A stretch of 64,000 nt of DNA. Origin: Vibrio zhugei. GTDB lineage: Bacteria; Pseudomonadota; Gammaproteobacteria; Enterobacterales; Vibrionaceae. The stretch covers positions 620,001 to 684,000 of the forward strand of contig NZ_CP033078.1 in NCBI RefSeq assembly GCF_003716875.1, in the 5' to 3' direction. Positions within the stretch are counted from its first letter, which is position 1. Each line of letters begins with the position of its first letter. A program made the translations under genes and the position numbers. Positions 9,032 to 18,678 of this stretch are shown one piece after another. Under the pieces are notes generated by a model. The model had not been told where the DNA came from. It worked only from the letters and a program-made list of their open reading frames with translations, and did no database searches.

Positions 9032-11377
9032 TTAGTCTTGATGGGTCGGTATACGCATCAAGACTTCCTCAGTGATATCAATAATCTCGTTATAACCGGC
9101 AATGGCGTTCACTTCTTTATCGATTGCGGCGGCAGTACGCATATCAAGATGACTCATTTCTTCGATATCTTCGTGTAGCAATCGGGTTTTTGCGTTAATG
9201 ACGGGCGTGGACGCAATACGCAGAACCAATAGCTCCCCCAAGTTTTTGGCTTGTTTTATATACTCTAGCCTTGCTTGCGCATCGTTAAAATCACTGTGTA
9301 AGCGTGCCTCTATCGCTTGGATGCGATTAGCGAATTTAGAGATAAAGAGATAGATTTCATTCCATTGCGGATCGAGCCCTTCAATATGACGCATTGGGGT
9401 CGCCATGAGCGTATTGGTATGATTTTTATAAATAGAATCTAACGACAATGTCTCATCTTTTCCCAGAAAATCGAATAATTCAAGATAGTTAGGTAATGGC
9501 AACTTGATGCCTATTACCTTGGGTTTCAATCGACGGCTCTGCTTTTCAATATAAATCGGAGTACTGACGAGTTTACTCAGTAAAATGCTATGCAGTCCTT
9601 CCAATAGTGCTACCGACGGCAGCACCTCAGGTTTTTCTATTATTTTGGTTTTGTTATGGTCGATGATCGATTGCAGAAAAGCGGTAATTTTCACGGTTTC
9701 TGCATTTTCATCAATCATCAATTGCACATAGCGACCTTCGGGACTAATGCGCACCGTTTGGTAGGGAACGCGATCTAAGGCGAGTTTTGAATTATAGAGC
9801 TGCAGTTCGATAAAATTAATGGTGACGTCAACCTCACTCGTTAAAGCCACTGGTTTTTTGAGCGTTAGGTTCAATCCATGTTTGGAAATATCGACGGTAG
9901 CGCCTGTCGAGAGCAATTGATTATTCTGGTAAACCTCAATAGGTGTCCTGAATTGATAGCGTGGCTCACGACGGCGTGAGCAGGCGTCAAAATGAATGCC
10001 CATTGGAGAATGAGGTATCGCGCGTGGATGACAGAAAGCATTCACATATTTTACTGGCAAAGCGGGTTTGGCTTGCAGTAAATAATCCTGAGCGGATTGG
10101 ATGTCTCCGATCTCTTGTAACACACCGTAGTGACTCATTTGCGTGGCATACCCTTGCAGTTCATCATCATGCGATGCGAGGGTCGCTTGCTCAGATTCAG
10201 ATAGCATAAACATGGTTAACCGAAACACTTTCCATGTATCGCGCTGGGCCCCTACATGGCAAAATAAGTGGCGTATCTCGTCTTTGACCTCGGGTTTTAA
10301 TAAAGAAAAGAACAGCGTTTTTCCATTGAGTTCATGTTTAAACGCATAGATAGTGACGCTGCATTCTTTGAGGTTGGATTTAGCCAATGCTGCCATGCGC
10401 TTGGGGGTAAAGAGGTTACCTAAGGTTTGCTGATTGCGCTCATCGTGCCAGTATTGCCATATTTCTCTATTATTTTCAGTTACTAATGCCAACTGTAGTG
10501 TGTCATTATTGAAAAATAGTGGCAAGCCACAGGAATGCTTTAGAAAAATATGCTCATAAGCGCGACTGCGCACACGGGCAATTTTATCTTGATTATCGTG
10601 CGCTTGTTGTTTTCTTATCGTCGTTAATGATTCTGTGATGACTTGGCCTATGATATCGGTTTTTGTTATTCTTAGGGCACGCAAAAAAGTCACTGAATCG
10701 TGGCTGTAGGCATCGTTGACGCCAATGATTTTATAATCAATATATTGGTCTAATCCGGGGATATCATGTCGCTGGTTTAATTCGACAAATTTAACTTTAA
10801 TAATTTGGTCGGTTTTGTATTTAAAGCAGGATGGCAGCTTAAAGCGACCACCTGATAACGAGAGATCGAAACTTTCACCATGAATCAACATATCGGTGGT
10901 TGCTGTTTTGACTTGTACTTGTGTGGATAGCCGTAACCGTTTTTCCATGCGTTTTAGATCGTAACCAAGACGAATGGGCTCCACATCGAATGCATTCGTT
11001 TGGGTGTTATTCGTGGGATCTTGCGCCTTTTTCTGCATTACACGATAATTGTTACGCGTGCTATTTAGTGCACTCCATACCCCGTATGTGTAGCTACCGA
11101 ACTTCTTCATATTTTTATGATACGTATTGAGAGCTACATCATCGAGATAGTGGGTGAAGCCATCAATCTGATATTCACGACATACGCCATCGACTTTGCC
11201 TCTTAGGTCTACATTGTTATGGCAAGGCGCCATCATCTGGCTTAATTCCATTTTAATAAGAATTTTCGCTGACGGTGGCTGATCTTGAGTGACTTTATCG
11301 AGAAGAGACTCAAAGTCGCTTGAATGGTAGGCAGGAATTAAGCGTTCAGCGAATGAAAGTACGTCAGATTGATCCAT
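9032..11377 (-). CDS. plzC: Double PilZ-domain protein (PlzC-like)
   Basis: A 781-residue cytoplasmic protein. Two regions carry both c-di-GMP-binding PilZ motifs: R143-x3-R147 (RMEKR) with D171-x-S-x2-G176 (DLSLSG), and R469-x3-R473 (RREPR) with D496-x-S-x2-G501 (DISKHG). Position between serB and radA matches the Vibrio cholerae gene for PlzC, so I take it as the orthologue. The remaining 500 or so residues have no motif I recognise. It is probably a c-di-GMP effector; its output is unknown. The ATG follows AACAGGAAATT on the minus strand. It is divergent from radA. Confidence 0.85.
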   Translation of the reverse strand: MDQSDVLSFAERLIPAYHSSDFESLLDKVTQDQPPSAKILIKMELSQMMAPCHNNVDLRGKVDGVCREYQIDGFTHYLDDVALNTYHKNMKKFGSYTYGVWSALNSTRNNYRVMQKKAQDPTNNTQTNAFDVEPIRLGYDLKRMEKRLRLSTQVQVKTATTDMLIHGESFDLSLSGGRFKLPSCFKYKTDQIIKVKFVELNQRHDIPGLDQYIDYKIIGVNDAYSHDSVTFLRALRITKTDIIGQVITESLTTIRKQQAHDNQDKIARVRSRAYEHIFLKHSCGLPLFFNNDTLQLALVTENNREIWQYWHDERNQQTLGNLFTPKRMAALAKSNLKECSVTIYAFKHELNGKTLFFSLLKPEVKDEIRHLFCHVGAQRDTWKVFRLTMFMLSESEQATLASHDDELQGYATQMSHYGVLQEIGDIQSAQDYLLQAKPALPVKYVNAFCHPRAIPHSPMGIHFDACSRRREPRYQFRTPIEVYQNNQLLSTGATVDISKHGLNLTLKKPVALTSEVDVTINFIELQLYNSKLALDRVPYQTVRISPEGRYVQLMIDENAETVKITAFLQSIIDHNKTKIIEKPEVLPSVALLEGLHSILLSKLVSTPIYIEKQSRRLKPKVIGIKLPLPNYLELFDFLGKDETLSLDSIYKNHTNTLMATPMRHIEGLDPQWNEIYLFISKFANRIQAIEARLHSDFNDAQARLEYIKQAKNLGELLVLRIASTPVINAKTRLLHEDIEEMSHLDMRTAAAIDKEVNAIAGYNEIIDITEEVLMRIPTHQD

Positions 11378-11518
11378 AATTTCCTGTTAGATGAATTGTT
11401 TGATAGATTGATCGGCAATAAATTCTAAGTCTTTAGAAAAGACGCTGCCATTATAGCGACTTAGTATTAGACATTTCACATCTCTTGTCATCATTTTACA
11501 ATTAAGGTAATCATTTTC

Positions 11519-12898
11519 ATGGCGAAAGCAAAACGAGCATATGTATGTAACGATTGTGGCGCAGATTTTCCACGCTGGCAGGGCCAATGTAGCGCTTGTG
11601 GTGCGTGGAATACGATTACTGAAGTCCGTTTAGCCGCTTCGCCTCAAGCTGCACGTAATGAGCGCATAGGACATGGTTACGCGGGAGTGGGGGAATCGAA
11701 AGTTCAGGTTCTCTCAGAGATTGATCTCCAAGAAGTGCCACGCTTTACCAGCGGTTTTAAAGAATTTGACCGAGTCCTAGGTGGGGGAATTGTGCCAGGC
11801 GCTGCTATTTTAATTGGTGGTAGCCCAGGTGCGGGGAAATCCACGATGCTGTTGCAAACCATGTGTTATTTATCATCTCAGATGACCACGCTTTATGTCA
11901 CAGGGGAAGAGTCATTACAGCAAGTTGCGATGCGTGCTTCACGGCTTGGTTTACCCAAAGATAATTTGAAAATGTTGTCGGAGACCAATGTCGATAAAAT
12001 CTGCGAAGTGGCACAAAAAGAACAACCCAAAATTATGGTGATCGACTCGATTCAGGTGATGCACGTGGCGGATGTTCAGTCCTCACCAGGCAGTGTGTCC
12101 CAGGTGAGAGAATCGGCAACAGCGTTAACGCGTTATGCCAAACAAAATAATGTTGCGGTGTTTATTGTTGGGCATGTCACCAAAGATGGCACACTCGCCG
12201 GGCCTAAGGTGCTCGAACATATTATTGACTGCTCAGTGTTGCTGGATGGCGGTACCGACAGTCGTTTTCGAACCATGCGTAGTCATAAAAACCGATTTGG
12301 TGCGGTCAATGAGTTAGGCGTTTTTGCCATGACAGGCCAAGGGGTACGCGAAGTGAGTAATCCCTCCGCCATTTTCTTATCTCGTGGTGAAGAAGAAACG
12401 TCAGGCAGCTCTGTCATGGTGGTATGGGAAGGAACTCGACCGTTATTAGTCGAGATACAAGCGTTAGTCGATTATTCGCAGTTAGCCAATCCACGTCGCG
12501 TCGCCGTGGGGTTAGAACAAAATCGACTGTCTTTATTACTTGCGGTGTTGCATAAACACGGTGGCTTACAAATGGCTGACCAAGATGTGTTTGTGAATGT
12601 CGTGGGTGGAGTAAAAGTCACCGAAACCAGTGCAGACTTAGCCTTGGTCGTTGCGTTACTTTCGAGTTTTCGCGATCGAGCGATCCCTAAAGATGTGGTG
12701 ATTTTTGGTGAAGTGGGGTTAGCGGGAGAAATACGACCGGTGCCGAGTGGTCAAGAACGTTTACAAGAAGCGTTTAAGCATGGCTTTAAAAAAGCGATTG
12801 TTCCGTTTGCGAATATGCCGAAAAATGGCATTGACGGCATGCAAATTCATGGGGTCAAAAAATTATCTGAAGCGATTGAAGCTTTTGATGAACTTTGA
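11519..12898 (+). CDS. radA: DNA repair protein RadA (Sms)
   Basis: A 459-residue RecA-like ATPase that promotes branch migration in recombination. The N-terminal zinc finger uses C10, C13, C24 and C27. The Walker A motif GSPGAGKST lies at 101-109, the RadA-specific KNRFG motif at 257-261, and the C-terminal third is the Lon-protease-like domain. The start has only a distant AAGG (about 12 nt away), so initiation may be weak. It is divergent from the PilZ gene. Confidence 0.96.
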   Translation: MAKAKRAYVCNDCGADFPRWQGQCSACGAWNTITEVRLAASPQAARNERIGHGYAGVGESKVQVLSEIDLQEVPRFTSGFKEFDRVLGGGIVPGAAILIGGSPGAGKSTMLLQTMCYLSSQMTTLYVTGEESLQQVAMRASRLGLPKDNLKMLSETNVDKICEVAQKEQPKIMVIDSIQVMHVADVQSSPGSVSQVRESATALTRYAKQNNVAVFIVGHVTKDGTLAGPKVLEHIIDCSVLLDGGTDSRFRTMRSHKNRFGAVNELGVFAMTGQGVREVSNPSAIFLSRGEEETSGSSVMVVWEGTRPLLVEIQALVDYSQLANPRRVAVGLEQNRLSLLLAVLHKHGGLQMADQDVFVNVVGGVKVTETSADLALVVALLSSFRDRAIPKDVVIFGEVGLAGEIRPVPSGQERLQEAFKHGFKKAIVPFANMPKNGIDGMQIHGVKKLSEAIEAFDEL

Positions 12899-12902
12899 AT
12901 AA

Positions 12903-13136
12903 AATCCCTGTATCCTCTCGGCCAAAGAATTTAGTGGTGCGGTATCGAGCAGTGAGGCGCTCAAGAGTGTCATTTTTGCCTATACTGAATCGCTGGAAAT
13001 GAGTGAGTGTATTAGTCGCAGTACGTGGATGTTTTATTCGATGAATATTCTAGCGTTTGCTTATTATATGAGTACGAACGGGATGAATGAATGCAGAAAC
13101 GTAGCGGGTAATATAGAGACAGTTTTTTTTGGGTAA
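12903..13136 (+). pseudogene. Possible gene remnant or unannotated small ORF after radA
   Basis: An open frame of 77 codons lies between TAA at 12900 and TAA at 13134. It has no ATG near its 5-prime end; the first in-frame ATG, at 12999, would give 45 residues. The translation is balanced rather than low-complexity, with an aromatic stretch (FYSMNILAFAYYM). I do not recognise it. It may be the decayed 3-prime end of a lost gene or chance. Confidence 0.25.
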
Positions 13137-13149
13137 TCGGCGTGTGGGG

Positions 13150-13215
13150 CTATCAGTCTGTACAGATTATGATATACTCTGCGCGCACTTTATACCTTAT
13201 TAACAGAGTAAGACA
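13150..13215 (+). promoter_or_regulatory. Promoter and leader of fusA2
   Basis: A -10-like TATACT at 13173-13178 is followed by the GC-rich stretch CTGCGCGCAC. A GC-rich discriminator is typical of promoters for translation machinery under stringent control. No good -35 was found at the right spacing. AGAGTAAG precedes the ATG. Confidence 0.45.
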
Positions 13216-15300
13216 ATGACTGATTTATCGAAATACAGAAATATTGGTATTTTCGCGCACGTTGATGCGGGTAAAACTACCACAACTGAGCGTATCCTAA
13301 AGCTAACTGGTACGATCCATAAAACCGGTGAAGTTCATGACGGTGAATCTACTACAGACTTCATGGAGCAGGAAGCAGAACGTGGTATTACTATCCAGTC
13401 AGCAGCGGTAACGTGTTTCTGGAAAGACCACCGCTTCAACATCATCGATACTCCTGGACACGTTGACTTCACTGTAGAAGTTTACCGTTCTTTGAAAGTT
13501 CTTGATGGTGGTATCGGTGTATTCTGTGGTTCTGGTGGTGTTGAACCTCAATCAGAAACTAACTGGCGTTACGCGAACGAATCTGGTGTTTCTCGTCTGA
13601 TCTTCGTTAACAAACTAGACCGTATGGGTGCAGATTTTTATCGCGTTGTTGACCAAGTTAAAAATGTTCTAGCAGCAACTCCATTGGTGATGACTCTACC
13701 AATCGGTATTGAAGATGAGTTCTCAGGTGTGGTTGATATCCTAACTCGTCAAGCGTACGTTTGGGATGACACTGGTCTTCCAGAAAACTACGAAATCAAA
13801 GACGTACCTGCTGACATGGTTGACGATGTTGAAGCGTACCGTGAAGAAATGATCGAAACGGTTGTTGAACAAGACGACGATCTAATGATGGCGTACATGG
13901 ACGGTGAAGAGCCTTCTATTGAAGACATCAAACGTTGTATCCGTAAAGGTACTCGTGACCTAGCGTTCTTCCCAACTTACTGTGGTTCTGCGTTTAAAAA
14001 CAAAGGTGTTCAACTAGTACTTGATGCCGTTGTTGATTACCTACCAAACCCAACAGAAGTTCATGAACAGCCGCTAATGAATGCTGAAGGTGAAGAAACT
14101 GGCGATCACGCTGTGGTTTCTGCTGACGAAACATTCAAAGCGCTAGCATTCAAAATCATGGATGACCGTTTTGGCGCACTAACTTTCGTTCGTATTTACT
14201 CTGGTAAACTGAGCAAAGGCGACACGATTCTTAACTCGTTCACTGGTAAAACAGAACGTGTTGGTCGTATGGTTGAAATGCAAGCTGATGACCGTAAAGA
14301 GCTGACTTTTGCTCAAGCGGGTGACATTATTGCAATCGTTGGTATGAAGAACGTACAAACTGGTCACACTCTATGTGATGTTAAACACCCTTGTACACTT
14401 GAACCAATGGTATTCCCAACGCCAGTAATCGAAATCGCGGTTAAGCCGAAAGATAAAGGTTCAACTGAGAAAATGGGTATCGCAATCGGTAAAATGGTTG
14501 CAGAAGATCCATCATTCCAAGTTGAAACTGACGAAGACTCAGGTGAAACTATCCTGAAAGGTATGGGTGAACTTCACCTAGATATCAAAGTTGATATCCT
14601 ACGTCGTACTTATAACGTGGACCTAGAAGTTGGCCAACCTCAAGTTGCTTACCGTGAAACTATCACTCAAGAAGTTGAAGATAGCTACACGCATAAGAAA
14701 CAATCAGGTGGTTCTGGTCAGTTCGGTAAAATTGATTACCGTATCAAACCAGGTGAAACTAACTCTGGCTTTAAATTCACTTCTTCTGTTGTGGGTGGTA
14801 ACGTACCGAAAGAATTCTGGCCTGCTATCGAAAAAGGTTTCGCTGGCATGATGGAACAAGGTGTACTTGCTGGTTTCCCAACACTAGACGTTGAAGTTGA
14901 ACTGTTTGACGGTGGCTTCCACGCAGTGGATTCATCAGCAATCGCTTACGAAATCGCAGCGAAAGGTGCATTCCGTCAATCTATGCCTAAAGCTGGCCCT
15001 CAGCTTCTAGAGCCAATCATGCACGTTGACGTTTTCTCTCCAGAAGACAACGTGGGTGATGTTATCGGTGACTTGAACCGTCGTCGTGGTATGATCAAAA
15101 ACCAAGAAGCGGGTACAACTGGTGTTCGCATCAAAGCTGACGTTCCTCTTTCTGAAATGTTCGGCTACATTGGTCACCTACGTACGATCACTTCAGGTCG
15201 TGGTCAATTCTCTATGGAATTCGATCACTACTCAGCATGTCCAACAAACGTTGCTGAAAAAGTTATCGCTGACGTGAAAGCACGTAACGAAGCTAAATAA
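13216..15300 (+). CDS. fusA2: Elongation factor G, second copy (FusA2)
   Basis: A 694-residue full-length translational GTPase. The G motifs are [12 protein letters not shown] at 14-25, DTPGH at 78-82 and NKLD at 132-135; domains II-V follow without a break. It stands alone between radA and galM rather than in an rpsL-rpsG-fusA-tuf operon, as the second EF-G gene of V. cholerae does. Codon use is strongly biased (CGT, GGT, AAC, GAA), like the nqr genes and unlike its neighbours, which implies high expression. Whether it works in elongation, ribosome recycling, or a stress condition cannot be told from sequence. Confidence 0.9.
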   Translation: MTDLSKYRNIGIFAHVDAGKTTTTERILKLTGTIHKTGEVHDGESTTDFMEQEAERGITIQSAAVTCFWKDHRFNIIDTPGHVDFTVEVYRSLKVLDGGIGVFCGSGGVEPQSETNWRYANESGVSRLIFVNKLDRMGADFYRVVDQVKNVLAATPLVMTLPIGIEDEFSGVVDILTRQAYVWDDTGLPENYEIKDVPADMVDDVEAYREEMIETVVEQDDDLMMAYMDGEEPSIEDIKRCIRKGTRDLAFFPTYCGSAFKNKGVQLVLDAVVDYLPNPTEVHEQPLMNAEGEETGDHAVVSADETFKALAFKIMDDRFGALTFVRIYSGKLSKGDTILNSFTGKTERVGRMVEMQADDRKELTFAQAGDIIAIVGMKNVQTGHTLCDVKHPCTLEPMVFPTPVIEIAVKPKDKGSTEKMGIAIGKMVAEDPSFQVETDEDSGETILKGMGELHLDIKVDILRRTYNVDLEVGQPQVAYRETITQEVEDSYTHKKQSGGSGQFGKIDYRIKPGETNSGFKFTSSVVGGNVPKEFWPAIEKGFAGMMEQGVLAGFPTLDVEVELFDGGFHAVDSSAIAYEIAAKGAFRQSMPKAGPQLLEPIMHVDVFSPEDNVGDVIGDLNRRRGMIKNQEAGTTGVRIKADVPLSEMFGYIGHLRTITSGRGQFSMEFDHYSACPTNVAEKVIADVKARNEAK

Positions 15301-15323
15301 TTGTTCTGTGAATAATTGTTAAT

Positions 15324-15352
15324 AAAAAGCCCCTTTTGAAGGGGCTTTTTTT
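15324..15352 (+). terminator. Rho-independent terminator of fusA2
   Basis: The stem AAAAGCCCCTT/AAGGGGCTTTT with a TTGA loop is followed by a T tract. Confidence 0.92.
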
Positions 15353-15554
15353 ATGCCTAATGAATGTATTAAAGCCTCGCTTTTCTCACAAAAAGCCGAC
15401 CATGTTCACGCTGTGAATACTGAGAAAGAAAATGTTTTCCCTTTGTTCGTACGATCACAGCCCCCTTTATATTCAAACTGTTACCATCATTCGATCGAAA
15501 TATTAGTAATCGTCGTGCTTGCCTCGATTGCACGAAAACATAGGACTTTACTAC

Positions 15555-16613
15555 ATGACGCAAATTAGTTTAGACGCTTTGACCGAGCAGCCAGCTTTCG
15601 ATGGCCAACCCGCGACGCTGGTCACGTTGAGTAATACCCAAGGCATGTCGATTGTGTTGATGGATATTGGTGCAACGTGGTTGAGTTGTCAGGTACCAGT
15701 ACAGGACACTGTGCGTGAAGTTTTACTGGGTGTGGCCAGCATGACTGACTTTAACCAACAAAGTAGCTTCTTGGGCGCGACGGTCGGTCGTTACGCCAAT
15801 CGTATCGCCAATGGCCAATATCAGCACAACGGTCATACTTATCAGTTAACGGCCAATCAAGGCCCTCATACGTTGCACGGTGGGGTTCAAGGGTGGAGTC
15901 ATTGCCGTTGGACGATTGTCGAATGCAGTGAGCAGCAGGTGACTTTTTCTATTCACTCTGCGGATGGCGACCAAGGCTTTCCTGGGAATGTGGATGCCCA
16001 AGTAATCTATACGCTAACTGACGACAACCAAGTGACCATTGCGTATTCCGCGACCACTGATGCGACAACGCCAGTCAATATGACCAACCATGCGTACTTT
16101 AATTTGATGGGCGCCAACGAGGACCACCAAATCCTCAACGATACGCTGTCGATTCAGGCGCATGACTATTTACCAACAGATAATAGCGGTATTCCTTTAG
16201 ATCAAGGGTTGACCCCTGTAGAAGGAACCGCCTTTGATTTTCGCCAGCCGCATACACTGGGTTCTCGTTTATTGGATGATCCGCAGCTCAAGATGGTCAA
16301 TGGCTATGACCACAGTTACTTCCTCGGTAATACGTCAATCGATCATTGTATTGCGTCATTAACGGCCGCGGATGAATCGTTAACGTTGCAGGTTTTTACC
16401 GATAAACCTGCCATCCAGTTATACACGGGGAATTTCTTAGAGGGGACGCCAAGCCGCACGGGCGAGGTGTATCATAATTACCAAGGTATTGCGTTAGAGA
16501 CACAATATCTGCCAGATTCTCCTAACCGTCCTGATTGGCCCCACCACACTTGTTGGTTAGAGCCGGATGAGCGCTATGAATCGACGACGATTTATCAATT
16601 TAACGCACGCTAA
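15555..16613 (+). CDS. galM: Aldose 1-epimerase GalM (mutarotase)
   Basis: A 352-residue galactose mutarotase that interconverts the alpha and beta anomers of aldoses. Family blocks include GRYANRIANGQ, the catalytic-histidine region TNHAYFNL, and the C-terminal catalytic-glutamate region ALETQYLPDSPN. I chose ATG 15555 because AGGA lies nine bases upstream; a longer frame opens at 15519 without such support. The other gal genes are not adjacent. The gene originally ended in a strong hairpin terminator that is now split by the IS element downstream. Confidence 0.94.
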   Translation: MTQISLDALTEQPAFDGQPATLVTLSNTQGMSIVLMDIGATWLSCQVPVQDTVREVLLGVASMTDFNQQSSFLGATVGRYANRIANGQYQHNGHTYQLTANQGPHTLHGGVQGWSHCRWTIVECSEQQVTFSIHSADGDQGFPGNVDAQVIYTLTDDNQVTIAYSATTDATTPVNMTNHAYFNLMGANEDHQILNDTLSIQAHDYLPTDNSGIPLDQGLTPVEGTAFDFRQPHTLGSRLLDDPQLKMVNGYDHSYFLGNTSIDHCIASLTAADESLTLQVFTDKPAIQLYTGNFLEGTPSRTGEVYHNYQGIALETQYLPDSPNRPDWPHHTCWLEPDERYESTTIYQFNAR

Positions 16614-16621
16614 TACCCTCC

Positions 16622-16642
16622 AAAAAAAAGACCTCTTTCGAG
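16622..16642. terminator. Left half of the interrupted galM terminator
   Basis: AAAAAAGACCTC-TTTC-GAG here and CTCTTTCGAG-GTCTTTTTT at 18079-18097 rebuild a perfect 12-bp hairpin with a TTTC loop and T tract once the IS and one copy of the duplicated CTCTTTCGAG are removed. The uninterrupted structure would have served both galM (plus) and the convergent gamma-glutamylcyclotransferase gene (minus). Confidence 0.8.
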
Positions 16643-16651
16643 TAATGCCAG

Positions 16652-17983
16652 TCAGTTAAGCTGATTGGCATTTTTCTTTTTATACGGATATTTCCGAGGT
16701 TTTGGTTTTACCCACCTTGGGTAAGTTCGGTCTTCTCGCCTTGGTGGAAGTTTAAAATAGCCCATTTGTTCCAATAAGGACTCATAATGTTTTGGGATAT
16801 TTCCCGGACTTGTCAGCGGTAAAGTTGCAAAAAACTGAGTGATAGCCATTGAACAACTGGTAAAACTGAGTTGATTTGGCCAAACACTATCCAGTTTTTT
16901 AGCGGCCGCTGTCATCCCTAATCGTATGAGGTTGTAACAGAGCAACACTCCCCATAGCTCTTGCTCTATCATGTCCGGTCTTTTACTTCTCAGTGTATAT
17001 TGGCTGTTTAACAGAGACTGCTTCATTTCTCTATACCCCAGTTCTATTTCCCACCGGTAACGATATAACTCAACCATTTCGTCGCTCGGGAAACGTAATT
17101 CATCGACCATAGAGGTGAGGATTCGATACTCTTTTCCCTTAATGGTTTTACTCACTAAACGAGCCTCGATAAATTCCGGTAACTCATCGAACTTTTTGCG
17201 AGACTGAGGCGTCGTTTTCAGGCGAACACGATAGTCATTTTTTCCCGACCGATGCAGCACTTCATAGTTTAAGTCCTTTCGCGCGGGGATTAGCCAATGC
17301 CGCTCTGTCCCTGTTTGAGACCATCGGTTAAGTAACCCCAATGAGTAATAGCCTTTATCGAACAAGGTTAATGAATGATCTGGCGTACTATCAATGAGCT
17401 GTTCTGCGAGCACCATTTCACTCGTTCGATAACCAGAAAAAGCACTGTTAATGAGCTGATGGCTTGTCAACTCCATATGACAGACCATTCTAATTTGAGG
17501 GTAAGTATTTTCACGATGTTGATTACTTTGAGTTTCAAAGACTTGATGATTTTCTAACGTGTCTGCAGTTCGCCATACAACGCCATCAACGGCGAATAAA
17601 TTCAGCCCTCCCCATTGCTCAAACGAATTCGTTTCATAGCCGTGTTGAGCGACGGCTTTAAATACCTCTTTTACGGCATCAGCCCCCAAACGTTGCCTTG
17701 CTTGAACCAAAGCACTTGGGGCAACCAAAGGCTTTTTATCTGGCAGCATAATATCCATCTGAGTTGCAATATCCCAGACAGACTTCTGACGATATAGTGC
17801 CATGCCGATGATGGACCATAGAACCGTTTCGAGTGGTAGTCGGCGCTTTCTCAACGTGGCGACTCCAGCTTGTTTAAAGCCTTGCTGAATAAGCTCTGGC
17901 GATAGTAACTCAGCATACTTTTCAAAAGTATGGAAGGTATTACAGGACTTAAAGGCTGTGGCTAATTCACTTTCAAAACGCAT
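16652..17983 (-). CDS. IS4-family DDE transposase
   Basis: A 443-residue transposase. It carries the catalytic aspartates D133 (FAVDGVVW) and D209 (LFDKGYYS) and the IS4-family signature Y-x2-R-x3-E-x6-K as Y307, R310, E314 and K321. An N-terminal IS4-type domain (about 28-110) precedes the catalytic core, and the tail is very basic. The stop codon lies inside the left inverted repeat. The ATG directly follows a terminator-like hairpin with no room for a Shine-Dalgarno sequence, which suggests damped expression. Confidence 0.93.
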   Translation of the reverse strand: MRFESELATAFKSCNTFHTFEKYAELLSPELIQQGFKQAGVATLRKRRLPLETVLWSIIGMALYRQKSVWDIATQMDIMLPDKKPLVAPSALVQARQRLGADAVKEVFKAVAQHGYETNSFEQWGGLNLFAVDGVVWRTADTLENHQVFETQSNQHRENTYPQIRMVCHMELTSHQLINSAFSGYRTSEMVLAEQLIDSTPDHSLTLFDKGYYSLGLLNRWSQTGTERHWLIPARKDLNYEVLHRSGKNDYRVRLKTTPQSRKKFDELPEFIEARLVSKTIKGKEYRILTSMVDELRFPSDEMVELYRYRWEIELGYREMKQSLLNSQYTLRSKRPDMIEQELWGVLLCYNLIRLGMTAAAKKLDSVWPNQLSFTSCSMAITQFFATLPLTSPGNIPKHYESLLEQMGYFKLPPRREDRTYPRWVKPKPRKYPYKKKNANQLN

Positions 17984-18021
17984 AAAAAAAATCCGATATT
18001 AAATCACTAATATCGGATTTT
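17984..18021 (-). terminator. Hairpin plus U tract abutting the transposase start codon
   Basis: On the minus strand a perfect 14-bp stem (AAAATCCGATATTA with its complement, 6-nt loop) is followed by eight Ts and then directly by the ATG. It has the form of a Rho-independent terminator and probably blocks read-through transcription from outside the IS. Confidence 0.8.
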
Positions 18022-18078
18022 GAAGCCTTTTAAAGATCGGTCAAATGATCTCAAAAATTTCTTAACTGATCGGCATTA

Positions 18079-18097
18079 CTCTTTCGAGGTCTTTTTT
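18079..18097. terminator. Right half of the interrupted galM/GGCT terminator
   Basis: It holds the second copy of the 10-bp target duplication (18079-18088), followed by GTCTTTTTT. By itself it can still form a shortened CTC-TTTC-GAG stem, but the A-tract arm is gone. Confidence 0.7.
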
Positions 18098-18111
18098 CAA
18101 CAAAGGCGTGA

Positions 18112-18660
18112 TTATAACTCACTGAGCAATGCGTCAATCAGTGGTAATTGTTCAGCCTTTATCCCCGCCATTCTCGGGTAAATAGGAGCATGACGATCCT
18201 TTTCTTGTGGATGATGCCAGCCTTTAGTATGTGCCACAAAATGGCGGGCGAATTCTTCTGACACTTCCAGACACCCGGCTAATACCGTATCAACATAACT
18301 TTGTACGATGGGGCTTTTTGTACAAGGGGGCTGATGTGTGCAGGTGACATATACCCAGACATCTTGCTGTTTGTCGAAAGGATGCTGACTGCGGATGGCC
18401 GTGGTGGGGATTCGCATTCGTTGGTAGCCACGCTCACGGAGATCGAATTCAGGCAGTTGATCGTTGCTGACCTCTAAGAGTACACCATTGACTTCACTCT
18501 CACCCGGCTGAACGACAAGTGGTGACATGACATAGCTATCATCAATCTTTCCCCAATGACGGACGAGTCCACTCACGATGACAGGAATGGCTTGTCCGGT
18601 TTGCCCAGTTAGTTGGCGAGAGGCCGAGTTCATTAAACTGCCATATCCAAAAATATACAT
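18112..18660 (-). CDS. Gamma-glutamylcyclotransferase-family protein
   Basis: A 182-residue cytoplasmic protein that opens with the family's substrate-binding loop, MYIFGYGSLMN. GGCT-like proteins release 5-oxoproline from gamma-glutamyl amines or peptides, some of them from glutathione. The exact substrate cannot be assigned, and ChaC-like activity is one possibility. The ATG follows AAGGGAACCCA. It starts 18 bp after zntB on the same strand, so the two are probably one operon. Its 3-prime terminator was disrupted by the IS. Confidence 0.8.
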   Translation of the reverse strand: MYIFGYGSLMNSASRQLTGQTGQAIPVIVSGLVRHWGKIDDSYVMSPLVVQPGESEVNGVLLEVSNDQLPEFDLRERGYQRMRIPTTAIRSQHPFDKQQDVWVYVTCTHQPPCTKSPIVQSYVDTVLAGCLEVSEEFARHFVAHTKGWHHPQEKDRHAPIYPRMAGIKAEQLPLIDALLSEL

Positions 18661-18678
18661 TGGGTTCCCTTATCGGTA

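Larger units (their letters stand above)
16643..18078 (-). mobile_element. IS4-family insertion sequence, complete
   Basis: A 1,436-bp element with terminal inverted repeats TAATGCCAGTCAGTTAAG (left) and TAATGCCGATCAGTTAAG (right, read inward), which match at 16 of 18 positions. It is flanked by the 10-bp direct repeat CTCTTTCGAG at 16633-16642 and 18079-18088, within the 9-12 bp duplications known for the IS4 family. One uninterrupted transposase gene fills it. Intact ends, intact reading frame and identical duplications suggest a recent insertion. No other copy is in the window. Confidence 0.93.

Noticed and set aside
13157..13166. CTGTACAG upstream of fusA2 as a LexA box.
   Set aside because: CTG and CAG are only two bases apart; a LexA box needs ten between them.
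16622..18097. AAAAAAGACCTC...GAGGTCTTTTTT first taken as the IS terminal inverted repeats.
   Set aside because: These belong to the host terminator. With them as ends there is no target duplication, while ends at TAATGCC give a perfect 10-bp duplication and IS-type terminal repeats.
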